Shown piece by piece: positions 31,501 to 54,000 of a stretch of 60,992 nt of DNA (position 1 is its first letter; every line of letters begins with the position of its first letter). The stretch spans positions 1-60,992 of the forward strand of contig JABVXV010000357.1 of NCBI GenBank assembly GCA_013365325.1, given 5' to 3'. The notes under the pieces were generated by a model. The model saw only the letters and a list, made by a program, of their open reading frames with translations, made no database searches and had not been told where the DNA came from. The DNA is from Dipetalonema caudispina. Lineage: Eukaryota > Nematoda > Chromadorea > Rhabditida > Onchocercidae. Both the position numbers and the translations under genes were made by a program.

Positions 31501-32106
31501 GAAAAGATATTACTCTACTTTTAAAATGGTACAAGATATGGAGCGTCAATGAGAGGAAAAAAAGTTGAAAAATGATGGCATTCTTGAAATGTTTTGATTT
31601 CAGTTCAGGCACTTATCTATTCAGTGGCAGTAGTAGCGGTGAATTATATGTCTTCGATCTGAAATGCACCAACGGTGATGAACCGGTGACTCCATGCGTC
31701 CGATTATCCGCGCATAGTTCAGCACTATGTGGCGTGAGGTTTGTGTCATTGCTTACAGAATACGTCTTTCCCTGTTAATGCAAAAAGAGAAAAGAGATCA
31801 GTAGTGTCGTTTTATATTATTAACTGCAAATACAATTGGCGGAAGGAGCGGAGGATGCACTCTGTTATGAAACAAGCTAACAGGCGTCATGTGCTTCTCA
31901 AGAGGAAGTGACAGTAGTTGACTGGTAATCCTTTTTTTAGCATTCACAAAGAACGCGCAACCGTAGCCACTTGCAGTGGACAGAGAGTCTTTCCATTTCC
32001 TGAGCTGGACGAAATGGATGGTATTGGTCTAGGAAGCACATATGAAGATATAAATTCACCGGAACTTCTGGACAATTCTTTAGTATTGTGGTCCTTTGAT
32101 CAATAA
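28570..32106 (+). CDS. WRAP53: WRAP53/TCAB1 WD40 Cajal-body protein
   Basis: Eleven exons in phase: 28570-28734, 29197-29313, 29407-29499, 29754-30002, 30220-30378, 30594-30726, 30841-30936, 31088-31203, 31357-31460, 31604-31738, 31941-32106 (TAA), giving 510 residues; human WRAP53 has 548. The N-terminal 125 residues are acidic and Ser-rich and unconserved. From exon 4 on, the WD40 propeller follows the human protein closely: FNNYIKSCKWSGSG, then DSCWHP with KDHPIHVWD, DELDNAHSLCFTSDGSYLYAG, GQKGIISSIAVSP, DIICWDLRHPGKIYSLYSR, TTSQRIYFDID, and finally ATCSGQRVFPFPELD. The protein binds CAB-box RNAs (scaRNAs and, in vertebrates, telomerase RNA) and directs them to Cajal bodies (family knowledge). 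Which of these functions exist in nematodes is uncertain. An AATAAA lies at 32171-32176. The N-terminal exons 1-3 are assigned by splice phase, not homology. Confidence 0.92.
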
Positions 32107-32533
32107 TCTACGACTCCCTCAACGATAGAAAGTTCATAAATTACGGTAATTGTTTGTTAATAGTATGTTAAATAAACTTCTATGTATAAATCATCGATGC
32201 ATTAATAGCTATTCTCAAGTAATCTATTCGTGTATATGTAATACATTTCTTTGGCTTTGTAAGACAACCTAATAGAAGAGGAGATACATTAATAGGGAAA
32301 CATGTTACTCTAAGTGATCGATTATTCCGAGAATTTGTGATGTTTGATTGGCTGATTCGACCTGTTTATCTACTTCGCATAAATGTAGTCATACATTAAA
32401 TAAGGAAATACACTGAACAAGTAGTATTAATGATCAGAAGGATCCCTCTGTGATACCAATTAAGTAAAACCATGTAGTGAAAGATCTATAATGATAAATC
32501 TCATAACATGGGAACTTCTACATTGAAACAGCT
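32107..32533. other. Convergent 3' region of WRAP53 and the ZIP gene
   Basis: About 430 nt between two convergent stops. It contains the likely WRAP53 polyadenylation signal at 32171-32176. No further gene is visible. Confidence 0.6.
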
Positions 32534-34711
32534 TTAACCATTAGGATAAAAAGCTATCAGGCTTGCAATAAGAGCAAATCCAACAATCAATGAAGAAAGT
32601 TTTGCGATACGAAATTGGTGTTGATGAAATTCATGCGGTAATATTTCGAAACAGGTTATGTACAGAAATGTTCCACACGCTGTTGCCTGTAATATTCGTT
32701 CGGATTACTCAAGTCGTCTTCCTCGCTTCGACCTATATGAGTTACTCACTCTATCTCGCTGGGAACATCCGAAAATTTTCTTACACGTTTCAGAACACAG
32801 CGTGAGACATAAAATGATATTTAAGCCTTTTTAAGTACGGCAATAAATAAGAGACGGTAGTCTGGCAGTGTAAGCAGAGATGGATTTTATTTCAAGTACT
32901 AGTATCAATAAACGTAGTGAAAAATTACCTGTGCAATGAAAGAAACTGTGCCAGCAATAAGTGGTGATCCACGGCTGACGAAATCCAGAATAGCGATGCC
33001 ACCAAAACCTCCGACGATAATCTGTGCAGCGAAGATAATCGAACACAGTAATGTCGTTGTAGGACTTAAAGCACTCTGCACAAGGCGAACTCCAAGTGAA
33101 AAGCCAACAACTATTTTGTGCAGAAGCAGCGCGAAGAAGATCTACATGTATGCGGTTTAAATATCATTAATTTCTACAAAACCAATGGATAATGCAAATT
33201 TCATGTTAGTTTGATCTTATCTAGAAAACGGAATAGGCATATTCTATTGATAGTTTAAAAGAAAAAGGGGTTCATGTCATAAATTATTTTTAACGGTTCT
33301 AAAATAACCAGTACAAAGTACTGAAATGTTTCTATACTCAAATAAAGTTACCTGCACAATTTCGTTCGTACCGCCAACAAGGCCTAATGATAGGCCTTCA
33401 AATACGGCATGTAATGATAATGCCATCACTAGTAGAATAACCCGCACTGTCGATTGAGACTGCGTTAAACACTGCTGGTTAACTTCGCTTTCTGAATTTC
33501 ACGTACAATTATCCCTTATTTTCTAACAAAATAATTCGTATTGATAAAAACTTTCTATAAAAGAAGTGAAAAACAATCAGTAGTATATACAAACAATTAA
33601 CCGTATTCCGGGTGAGAATCTGCGAGTTCAGGATTTGATTCATTGTGATTGTGATATCCTGTGATTAAACTGTCCATATCTGCGGAACCACTCAACTGTT
33701 TTTCTCGGACAAACATAATAACCTAATTTTGAAAAAAATTTGCGCATTTTGGAGGATTCTATATCTCTAATATATATTGATCGATGTTAGCTAGAGTCAA
33801 TCTTCCCAAAGTTTTATGTGGTAGGAACATGAATATATAGTTCTTACTATGACCTGAAGTTCAGAAGTTTTACCGTTATATACAACATGCAGGAAGAATA
33901 ACCATCGGAAAAAACATAGATGCCGATTTTCGAATTAATCAAAAGTTACCTGTTCAGTTGAAAGCACTAGTAGGAACCCAACGGCTACAAAAATTTCCAT
34001 AAATGGATAGGAATAAGTAGTCTGCTGCATTTTTTCAATCTTTTCAAGACTTTCCCTTGCATCTGGTAACAGATCAAGGAGACATGTTGCCAAAAATACA
34101 CCACCACCAAATACAGAAATCAGAGAGAGTACTGGCCGAAATCCAGTGGTTGTATTCGCTACACGTCGAAGTAAAAATGAAGACTGTAAATTACAATCAA
34201 ATATTATGTCACCTTGTTATCCTTAATAATACCAAAAGTAACACTTCATTATAATTTGGGCAGTACGGCCAGTATAAAAGGATTATGCCGTATATATTTC
34301 ATGTCAATAGTAATCCACAGAAACAGATAACAATCTTGCTAAAAACAATAATATCCATAGCTTATGTACTTCAGATAATTGTAAGTTATTGTATTTATAT
34401 CAGTTCTTTCATTTCTCGCCTTCACAGCGAAATATCTCTTACCTGATCAAATATTTCACTAAGGAAGGAATCAAGAAAATCTATCAGTATGGTGAAACAT
34501 ATGATAAGCAATCTTATATATATTAGATTTTCATCAACGAAAGAGTAAGAAAAAATAAGAAGGAAAAAAAAAAGAAGTAACATACGGAACAAGCTAGAAA
34601 CGTTACGATAAACAGGGCGATGATAAGACCTGCCCTAAGAAGTTCATGTACCGGAATGATTGGTCCTGGTGGTGCAGGTGACAGGAATAGATTTCTAATA
34701 TCGATATACAT
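32534..34711 (-). CDS. ZIP (SLC39A1-3-like) zinc transporter
   Basis: Six minus-strand exons in phase: 34711-34586, 34183-33950, 33722-33602, 33491-33352, 33141-32929, 32686-32534 (TAA), 328 residues; human ZIP1 has 324. The expected eight membrane segments are visible. A histidine-containing loop follows TM3 (GYHNHNESNPELADSHPEY). TM4 holds LHAVFEGLSLGLVGG (His about 188, Glu about 192) and TM5 LLLHKIVVGFSLGVRLVQ (His about 215), the paired HxxxE/HK motifs that form the binuclear metal site in this family. The C-terminus GTFLYITCFEILPHEF is also diagnostic of ZIP subfamily II. The function is import of Zn2+ (possibly Fe2+ or other divalent ions) into the cytosol, at the plasma membrane or from vesicles. 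An orphan ATTTCAG acceptor just upstream of the ATG (about 34735) suggests trans-splicing and argues against the upstream in-frame ATG. Confidence 0.93.
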
Positions 34712-36171
34712 TCCTTTTTGAATTATATTTACAGCTGAAATCATATCATTAAATAAATAATGAAATACTTGCTAAACCTTTTCGTTTTTATCTTGTTAAT
34801 ATTTGTTGTAAATAGTTTTATCTATCTTAAAATTAATAGAAAAAAAAATAATTGCATAATAATGAAGAATGAATAATAACATCCCTATTAAGCATAAATT
34901 CAAAATCTTTCAATGATAGGAAGAGAAAATGATCCAAAAATTTATTGATCATTTTATTTGCAAAAATGATGATTAAGCATTATGGCTTTTTTTTTTTCAA
35001 ATAAATAAAAAGATTAAATTTTAATAAAAACTAACCAAAATATATACCTTTTACTTTACAATAAAGAAAGTTACAACATTACTCTGTATAGTTTCAAATC
35101 TGGGAAATATTATCAGATCGAAAAGATATATCCATTTAATTCACAAAAAATGTTTTTACGTGACGTAAGTTATAACGTATCTGAAAAAAAAAGAAATGAT
35201 AATATGTTATTATCAATGAAGTATGGAAAGTTTTATACGTGGAAATAAATTCAATGATGGATACACGTATAAATTAGCGTAAGAACACGTACATACTCGG
35301 CGTATGATAATATCTTAAACATTCTATAACTTGGAGTAGTAAAAGGATAACATAGACGTGATATGTATTAGGGATATATCGATGAATGTAAGCATAAATT
35401 TAACAAATTTCATTTCTCTTCCTGACAAAAAACATCTCAAATCACCCGAGATTTCCTCAATTAACTCAAATGACAGAATGGTTTGGGATGAAACATTTGT
35501 ATAGCTCAATGAGCATTTCATGTTAAGCGGGAATTCAACGGAGGAGAAAGTTACGCCCCTTCATCAGATTAACAACGTTGAATGTTTACGTACGTGAAGT
35601 GTTGTAGAGAGAGAGAGAGAGTTAAACGTAAGGCATGTAGATATGTAGACTTATTCCGATTGGTAAAGTGATGATATGGCAATGTTCGATGATAAATTCT
35701 TTGAGATAATCACACGTTGGGTTTTTTTCATACGAGTGGTACTACGTTTGTTAGCATCATATTGTGTATTTGTAATTTACGCTAAACTAACGTCTAATTA
35801 TATGAAATATATATCAAGTTAATGCGCAAATGTTGTAAATAGTAGATTTAGTTGACATCATCTTACATATATTAATTGCATTACTTTACGTTACGCTATA
35901 TTACAGAAGTTATATTTCCAGTCTTACGTAATTTTGTTATACACATTAAATGTATGCTACGCTGTTTACGATTACATTACGTGTGATTTGCGTAAGATTA
36001 ACTTTTTACGTGTATATGTTTATGATATTGATATGTTTAGAAAACGACCATTTTCAATGCTCAAAATGGAAAATGATAGGAAGGAGTGCAGTAATTAATA
36101 ATGGTGTATTGAAAAAGTGGAAAATATTAAGAAGTATTCAAAACAGGATGAATTCAATGCATGATCAAAAG
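34712..36171. promoter_or_regulatory. Divergent promoter region of ZIP and NTMT1, rich in ACGT motifs
   Basis: A 1.46-kb gap. The stretch 35150-36020 has at least ten ACGT-core sites: TTTTTACGTGACGTAAG (35153-35169), perfect palindrome TTACGTAA (35924-35931), GTTTACGTACGTGAAG (about 35584), ATACACGTATA, ACACGTACA, TTTACGTTACG, ATTACGTGTG and TTTTTACGTGTA. A (GA)n run lies at about 35606-35621. The open frame at 35950-36252 runs into NTMT1 exon 1, but its upstream part has no homology and is not counted as coding. Confidence 0.65.
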
Positions 36172-38691
<2,520 letters not shown>

Positions 38692-39402
38692 TATAAACAT
38701 ATGCATGAAAATTGTATATACTTGCATTATTGGTTTAAATATATCTCATTCCTTTTTTCAGTCTTTTTTGTTGTTTGTTTTTCCTTCTTGTTATCATTAT
38801 TAATTTCTAAAATAAAAAATATTCACTCTATTGTGTTTTTCTCATTTCTAAGTTGAACGATTAACTCTCATAAGTGATACATTTTCTTCAGCGAAAAATA
38901 TTTGGAACAAAAAAGAGAAGTTTTCGAATGCAATTTTTTTTTTTTTTTTTCCCCACTCTCTCAACTCTGTTAATGTAATGTGGGAGTGGCAATAACTTGA
39001 GCCTACATTGAGAAGATGTTTCCTTGTATATCATCAGATAAATGGGAGGAGACATACGAATTTTAGCATCGATAACTGTCATCTGATAAATTAAATGAAA
39101 GGATTTGATCATCTATTTCGTTAGATTTCCTTTTAGAATGTATATATTCATGTCCAATGTATTGTGTACCAAATAAATATGCTAAACTTTTCTGTTTTCA
39201 GAGGGACGAGAAGATAATTTCTGATTTTGGTGTGAGACTCAATCTCACTTATAGAGAGATGTCTTCGATTATTTCCAAGACGATAGAATTTCAAAAATAC
39301 AAGAAAGCTTAGATTTGTACTTTGTCAACAGTAGTATTTTGCTGAACAGTTCACAAAAGCAGCACAACGGTACATTGAATTACATATGTATATTGTATAA
39401 CA
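38692..39402. other. Intergenic region NTMT1-RABL6
   Basis: About 710 nt between two genes on the same strand. It includes the NTMT1 polyadenylation signal (38811-38816) and a poly-T tract at about 38934-38950. No exon is recognised. Confidence 0.6.
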
Positions 39403-46632
<7,230 letters not shown>

Positions 46633-47657
46633 TCCTCATGTAAATAGCATAGATCGAAAGATATTGAACCTCATTTCTTGCAAACGTTCATCACTATTGT
46701 AATAAGTGAATTTTTGAAAACTTTCAATCCCATCGCCATTTATAAGAGTTATTAATGTCATCAGTGTTGTTATTAATAACAAACTATTCGTGAAACCTAC
46801 CGCAAGATATGGTTCACGGAGAGGTCCACGGAACTATCAATCCATGTATTAAAATTCGCATCGCTAAGGCCTAATCGTTCAACAACATTTATTGATGATG
46901 TCGCATCGGCTTATTTGATGCTTCAAAGCATGTAACCTACTGTTTCTTTTGCCATCATCAAGCTAAGATTGCTTTCCATTCATGATGAAATGTTCATCTG
47001 GAATTTCGCGAGAATCATTGATCTTAATGCTCTCGATCATTTATAACTTCCCGCTTATTCACATACAAAATGCCCTATTATGTGACATTTCATTACACTA
47101 CTAAATTAATGTGTATCTCAATTAATTACATATGATTTATAACAACCGTTTTTTAATCAAAAATAAACTTTGAAAATTTAAAAATGTCCAATACTGATAG
47201 AGAGAAAGACAAGTTTACAATACTTGCTCGTTAACGTTTCACTTCACTAATTATTTCATACAAGCCCCAAATATCATCCCTTACACTTTCCTCAGAATGG
47301 GAAATACTGCAACATGAAGAATAATTTAGGTCGAGAATAACACTCTAAGATAACATTTCGGGGATACTCTAAAGAAGTTGGCACAACTACTTTCATAGTA
47401 AGGCAGAGTAATTGGCCGCAAGGCCAACTTTTATCTTTCATATGTATCTTTAAAAATATCCGTTAAATCTTGGTTATAGTTCGGTCAATTTAATCGTAGT
47501 AGTGGAATATTTTGTGTCATTTTAGTAGCGAAGTATTTATTTTTGTTCATTTGAGTACATATGACATTATAGCACACGTGGATTATCTGAACTAAATTAA
47601 ACGATAAAGTTATATGTTGTAAATCTGTTATTTAAAATTTAACAATTCACTGAAAAG
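46633..47657. other. Intergenic region RABL6-WBP4
   Basis: About 1 kb between two plus-strand genes. It holds the RABL6 3'UTR and the WBP4 upstream region. An AATAAA occurs at about 47162. No further exon is recognised. Confidence 0.6.
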
Positions 47658-50600
47658 ATGACAGATGTTTGGAAGTCAAATGCAAGGAAATTTTGTGAAA
47701 TATGTAAGGTAAGTAATTCATATCTATTACGCTTCATATAACAGTGATAAGTGATTGAAAATAATTGAAAAGTGATTCTTTGTAAATGATAAATGATGTA
47801 ATTAGGAGGAAAATAGATCTCATCGTGGCTTTTTGTTTTTTTTCTTTTTTCTTTTTTCTTTACAGTCAAATGATATTCTTTGTGTTATAAGAGGAAGCTA
47901 GAACTATCGTATGAGTGGGAGAATGATATTAGGGACTTTCACACTTCAAGATTTGCTTTGTGATATTAAAGTGATCAACATGAACGATTTTATATTTATT
48001 TGAAGGTTTGGTTTGCTGACAATCGAGTTAGTATAGAGCATCATGAAGGAGGACAAAAGCATAAAGCTGCTATCCAGGCTAAACTACGAGAGCTTGGCAA
48101 ACAAAATAAACAAAAAGAAAAAGAGGTTACAATAATTGATAATTTACTGAAGTGGAATGATTGTTTCATCCTTGTACGCAACGAATAATCTCATATTTTC
48201 TGGAGAAAAAGTGTATTATGGAAGTACCACAAAAATGAGATGATTAGATGAGAGATCGTTGTTGGGATACTACCAGGTTTTATACTTATACTTACAGTTC
48301 ACTTTGAATTACATGAAATTTATGGAACAATTGAAATTTGCAGCAGAATGATCTACAAGCTACCTTAGCGATGATGGAATCGGCTGCGAGTAAAAGCATG
48401 GGAATTGATGGTTCTTGCCCTTCGGGTTCGTAAATACTTTTGTATGAAATCGGAAATTGAGTTAATATGTGTGAGTTATTAGAACGATATGTGGTAATTT
48501 ATTTGATCGAAGTCGGGGTAATTAATGTGGAATGAAGTTTCAGCGGGAATAGTTGGTCCGATGCCGAAACCGAAAAAATACATGGATCCACGAGCACACA
48601 GTGCTTCGATTGCTGAGATGGCTCGTCAAATGGCGCAACAAAGAAAGGAGGTTGGTTTCTTTGTGGTAAACACAAAACTTCAAGAACCTTCCAAATTATG
48701 TTGTCTTGATTTTGTGATATAAATAAATTTTGACCATAGCTGCTACGGATATCGCCGTTTTCAGCAGGAATTAGAGCGAAGGAAAGCAGAACATAAAGCA
48801 GAAGATGAGAAATGTGATCCGGAAGATGAAACTGTTTGGGTTGAAGCTAAGGCGGACAATGGTGCACTATATTATTTTCACATGTACAGTGGAGGTATGG
48901 TTTATGAATTGACTTGGCACTGATTAATTAAAGTAGCTGTAGCTTGTTTGTTCATTTATTCATTTATGTTACTTACATACACTTTATTGTGTTTCTCACT
49001 TGATTTGCTTATTCATAACTTGCTCGCATACTTTAGCAACCAATTTATAGTAACCGTTTGGGAGCAACCGAAGAATTACTACACGGCAGAGCAGTACACG
49101 ATGAAACTAGCTATGATGGGAAATAACAATAATGCAGTGGCTAAAAATCAGGTTACTGAACCAAATATATCAGGTGTGTTTGGTTCATATTTTAAGGGAA
49201 GTTGTGAATTGTCGTTATTCTGCAGTCCTTTTTTAAGTCCCGGTTTGAGTTACATATGATAATTCTTATTCCGATGTTAAAGATAACGGATGACCGGACC
49301 AACTTAACATATTGCTGTCGAATTTGTGTCTCTGGGAGATAATAATTGTCAGGAGCTCCTATTTCCTTCGCTAATTAATTTTTAAGAACTGTTTTGTTTT
49401 CTCTATTCACTATTCTCAGAACTTCTGTTTCGTTTGAAGAATGTTCATAGAAAGGTTTAACAACACCAGTTCATAGTGGTAAGAATCAGTTTACAGAACC
49501 ACATCGTCATTGGGGAGAACAAGAAACTTCAGTCATTAATAAGACGCCGAAGGTGCCACAAAGCCCTTTATCACAAGATAGGACTGAAAAGAGAATTCCA
49601 GAAGAACGAAACGCAGAAGAAGTCTCCTCAAGTAAATTATCTTCTGAACATAACATTATCTCCTGTAGATTATTATTTTATTTACTTATTGCAAGTTCAA
49701 GTATATTTGTTTCATTAAATAGAATCTCGTCTTTCAGATATTCAAGACCCAAGCACTTGTCAATCAATCGCCACAAATGGAATACATGAAAATATGCCTG
49801 AAGAACCGCAAATAATCATGAAATTTGATCCGGAAATGGATGCTGCAAATTTCTCTGTCAACGAATGTGACATTCCTTTACCTCCATCTTCTCAGGTTAC
49901 AATTTTTAAGAAATATTTTTTTGCATGATATGTATTTTTACTGAAATTTCATAATTGCCTGCTTCATCAATTTCTCACGTATCCCCTTCTTACTTCTTAG
50001 CTGTCTTCTGTGAAACCGGATCATTTTTTAGAGCTTTCTATTCAGCCCAGATAGCGAGGAAGTTAGCTAATGTCATAAATGATTTGCGAACTAAATCTCT
50101 TTAATATTTCTTTGTAGTTATTTACTCAAAAAGTTTCCTTCAAGAAAAGTCACTGAAACAAAGAGACTCTCCTTGAAGGAGACGACGAATCGCTTCTAGC
50201 TGATCACAGCTCCACTGAGTCATTCTGTGACATTCATTGCCATTGTTTCTCTGATGTTCCAATAAACCTTTACAACAGTTTTTTTCTGTGAAATAACAAA
50301 CTATCCAAAATCAAAAAATCACTCGTCACAAATTTTGTTCCAGAATTCAGAGCAAGAGAAATTGACATTAAACTTAGCGATGAAAGAGGAACCATTAGAA
50401 GAGAGCAGCTGTAATCAGATTATTAAGAATGACTATTCGGATGCCAGAGAAGACAGTATTGGTGTCAAAAATGAAACGGATAAAGGAGTTACTGAGAAGA
50501 TTATAGTGCAAAGGAAGCCACCACGACCCAGTCCATATGGTCCGTGGGTACCGGTGGAGAAAGTTCCGGAAAAGCCAAAAGTGTCAGCTTTTTTAACTTT

Positions 50601-51032
50601 CCCGTAACGAATTATTAAATATATTTACAGTAAGTGTGGTGCTGATGTCATAACATGCGTGATAATTTTATAAAGAATGTTTCGAATTCAAAATTTAGTT
50701 TCGGTTTGAAAAATAATCATTGATTCAAGGTTTATCGTTGAAAGTGATTTGCATGCGGTAAGATGCTCAAAATTTTTTCGTTTATGTTTTACCATTTATG
50801 GATAAACTGATAAGGTTCATATTAAATAAGTTATTTGTTTTTCAGGGACTGGGAGTTACCTACTGAAGAGCAAGGGCGAAAACGAGCCAGTGAACCGGTG
50901 TTGCCACCAGAAGACCTCATCGTATTTGGTGGTAAGAGTGCCGTGATAAAACGAAAGAAGATAGACGGACCCATTGAATTCAGGAAAAGGAAAACAACGA
51001 TTAAAACTAGACAACCTATGGATGATCAGTAA
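47658..51032 (+). CDS. WBP4: WBP4/FBP21 spliceosomal WW-domain protein
   Basis: Ten exons in phase: 47658-47708, 48006-48125, 48344-48425, 48544-48650, 48765-48894, 49051-49173, 49455-49631, 49738-49895, 50344-50582, 50846-51032 (TAA), 457 residues; human WBP4 has 376. The N-terminus DVWKSNARKFCEICK and VWFADN followed by HHEGGQKH forms a matrin/U1-C-type zinc finger (C13, C16, H30, H36). A WW domain follows (VWVEAKADNGALYYF, with W145, W167 and P170). The C-terminus has SPYGPWVPVEK and ends RKRKTTIKTRQPMDDQ, matching human NPYGEWQEI and the RGDDQ end. It joins the spliceosomal B complex and binds proline-rich SF1/SmB tails (family knowledge). Only one WW domain is visible where human has two. 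The acceptors of exons 3 and 5 are NAGNAG (CAGCAG). The last donor (GTCAGC at 50583) is weak but is the only phase-compatible one. Confidence 0.92.
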
Positions 51033-54000
51033 TAGCAGTTAAATTCAGTGAACATTGCATATTCCCTGCTATATGTTTTCTCTTATGTTACCTTCATGAC
51101 AACAACATAGATTCTGTGATTGTTTGTCTTTATTATATGTTGTGACTATTTCCCGAAGAGCCTTCCTTATAAGAATACCGTTGACAGTTGTTAATCCACA
51201 TTATCTGACTTCTGTGTAGTCTCGTTTATTCATTTTCCTGAACTATTTCAATCTGTGTTGTTACTGCTGATGTTATAATACGAAGAATTTGTACACTTCT
51301 GACTGAACGCCATCTCTCTCCTTGTGTTATTCAGTAGGTGGTTCAGATATTGACTGATATTCACAGGAGATGGCAATAAAATGAAAATTCATGTTATCAT
51401 GTTAGATAACACTGGTTGGCCGATTTGGTTACATCATGTACAAATCTTCGATCCGTCAGATCGTTTATTGATAAGCGATGAAGTTTGTCTGAAACCATGT
51501 TATGCCTCTTCTTGTTTTCCTAATTTAATTATTGGTATGTGTGTGTGTGTGTATGTGCTGAAGTATTTTTTAAAAAAAAAAAAAAGAAAAAGAAAAAATT
51601 GTTAACAGTGTATTTCACATTACTCATTTTCACTACAGCTTTTTCACCTACCTATTTCGCTGTATCAATGAAATTCTTCTTCAATCCTTTGCTTTGGACC
51701 GGTATTTCGATAATTTTTTTTCCTTCCTACCTTTTTTTCACCTCCATCTCTTCCCCTTTATAAAAACGAAAAAAAAAAGTACTTTTTTTACTGTGCGTGA
51801 TTAGGTATAAACATTTTTAAAAAAAAAAAAAAAAGTGTATAAATGCATATATATATATATAACACACAGAATCTAACATACAGGCATACATTTGATGATA
51901 AACAAAACGTAAAATACACATACATACATACATGATAGACATGCTAACATACACACAATACATAATGCCGTAATGATCGATCCGATCGATGTACTTAAGA
52001 GAAGAAAATGAAGTACAACAGCAAACTAACGTGGTTGTTTCATTTTTTGATATTTTTCTTTTTCTTTTTTTTTCTTTTCTTTTTTTTTTTTTCTGGATTA
52101 TTATTTCATTTGTATTTTGATGATGGAAATGTATCAGTCGTATTTACCATTTATGTTTGCTTGTTTGTTAGTTTATGTATATGAATTAAAAATTTGATGA
52201 ATTTCTTTTTTTTTTCTTTTTTTTTTTTTTGATATGAAATATGTGTATTAGTTATAAAATGGATATAAAATATATAAAAGAGAAATGGAAACAATAGGAA
52301 AATATTTAAATTAAAAAATAAATGAAAGAAAAATTAGAATAACAGATAGTAGAGAAAAATGAAAGAGATAAGATGATATCATAATCGATTAATAAATGTA
52401 TCTTAACAATTTTTTCCAAAAATTTTCCTAAAATTTGTAATAATCACTTCAACAATTTAACAATTTGCTCTATTAACCCATTTTGATGATAGTAAATCAA
52501 AATTTTGTAACGAAATTGCTAATAAACTCCAAGTATGTCATCAAAATTTACACAATATCTTATAGTGTTAACTACTATAATATAGGAATAAAATTTTCAT
52601 CAATTTAATACAATCCTATGATATCCTAAATTATAGATATTTCTGAATTCATATTATCCTGAGAGGGGGGGAAAATTCTAACCAAACAAAAATTTTATTT
52701 TATATAAAATTAAATAAAGATTTAAAAAAGATTGATCGTTGAATAATTCATTAAATATTATGCTTTCTATTTCCTGAATTAATACTTCAAATTTATGAGT
52801 GAGAGAATAAATTCTCTGTCGCGTAACCATGGACAACAGTTGTCATCATTCCATTTTGATCCATTACCACCCCATTTCATTCATCATCTATTTTAACTTA
52901 ACCTGTTAATTAGAGAATGTGTAATTAGTAAGAATGTTCAATAATGATTGATTGATAATTTAAACTTTCAACTTAACCTAACTAATTAGAGAATGTGTAA
53001 TTAATTGGTGAAATTGTTTAATGAAAACGTTAATGATTGAGTGATAAATTAATCAAAATTGATAATTTAGCTTTCCTATCAATTTCTAGTCAATTAGATA
53101 TACATTAAGAAAGTATTTAATTAAAGATACGTGAGCTGTAACGTATAATGAGTAGAAGTAATATTACGCTACATTTACACTTCCACGTAATTTTTTTCAC
53201 GTTTCACACATTTTTCAATCAAGCATTATAGTAGAAGACAAATGGCTCCACAATTTGATCATATACGTTGAAAATAATCGCATAATATCAGGAAGGAGAA
53301 GACAAAATATACACATTTTACTATCTCCCGAGATTTCTCAAATTATGAACGGAAAAAAAGGTCGGTATTTCCCGGTCGGCCGATACTTTTAGTGTAAGAT
53401 TTTTATGGAATGTTGATCCGATTCTCACGTGGTTTTTTTTCTCATTGACGTGTTCAAATTCTCTCTTCTACAAAATTTGTAAACGTATAATGTTACTTAT
53501 TATTTATCAATATTTTAGATTAGAATGATTTTTATAAATCAAATTTTATATGACATAGCATATTTAGCAATTACATAAATGAGGTTTAACCTTCCTGTAA
53601 CTATACATTAATTTCATCTATTGTTTTAAGAATAAAATAATATGAGTTATTTATTTTTGATAATTAGATATGTTATAGATGTATAAAATATTTGTATAAA
53701 TTAATTTTTACGTAATTTACGTTAACATGTATATATATATATATAAATGATATATATTTTATTTACTAAAATAACATTTGTGACGTATATGTATGATCTT
53801 TTATCATTTTATTGACATTATATGATACAATAGAATCATGAAATATATCACATGTTCACTTAGGATTATTGCATTATTTGCTTGATTCGCGATTATCGAT
53901 CAATTTTCATTCTATAGTAATTGAAAATATCAATGGAAAAATTCAATAAATAATATCTGAGATAATTATTGTATACAAAAATTTGAGAATAATTTAATAA

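Noticed and set aside
32936..33160. Plus-strand 74-codon frame
   Set aside because: Shadow of ZIP exon 5 on the minus strand, which carries the transmembrane HK motif.
35950..36171. Upstream extension of NTMT1 exon 1 frame
   Set aside because: Open by chance; the ATG at 36172 gives the human-like N-terminal length, and the upstream part is hydrophobic and unrelated.
51381..51763. Two frames of about 74 codons (MKIHVIMLDNTG; MCVCVCAEV)
   Set aside because: They lie after the WBP4 AATAAA, run into TG and poly-A repeats, and have no homology or phased partner exons.
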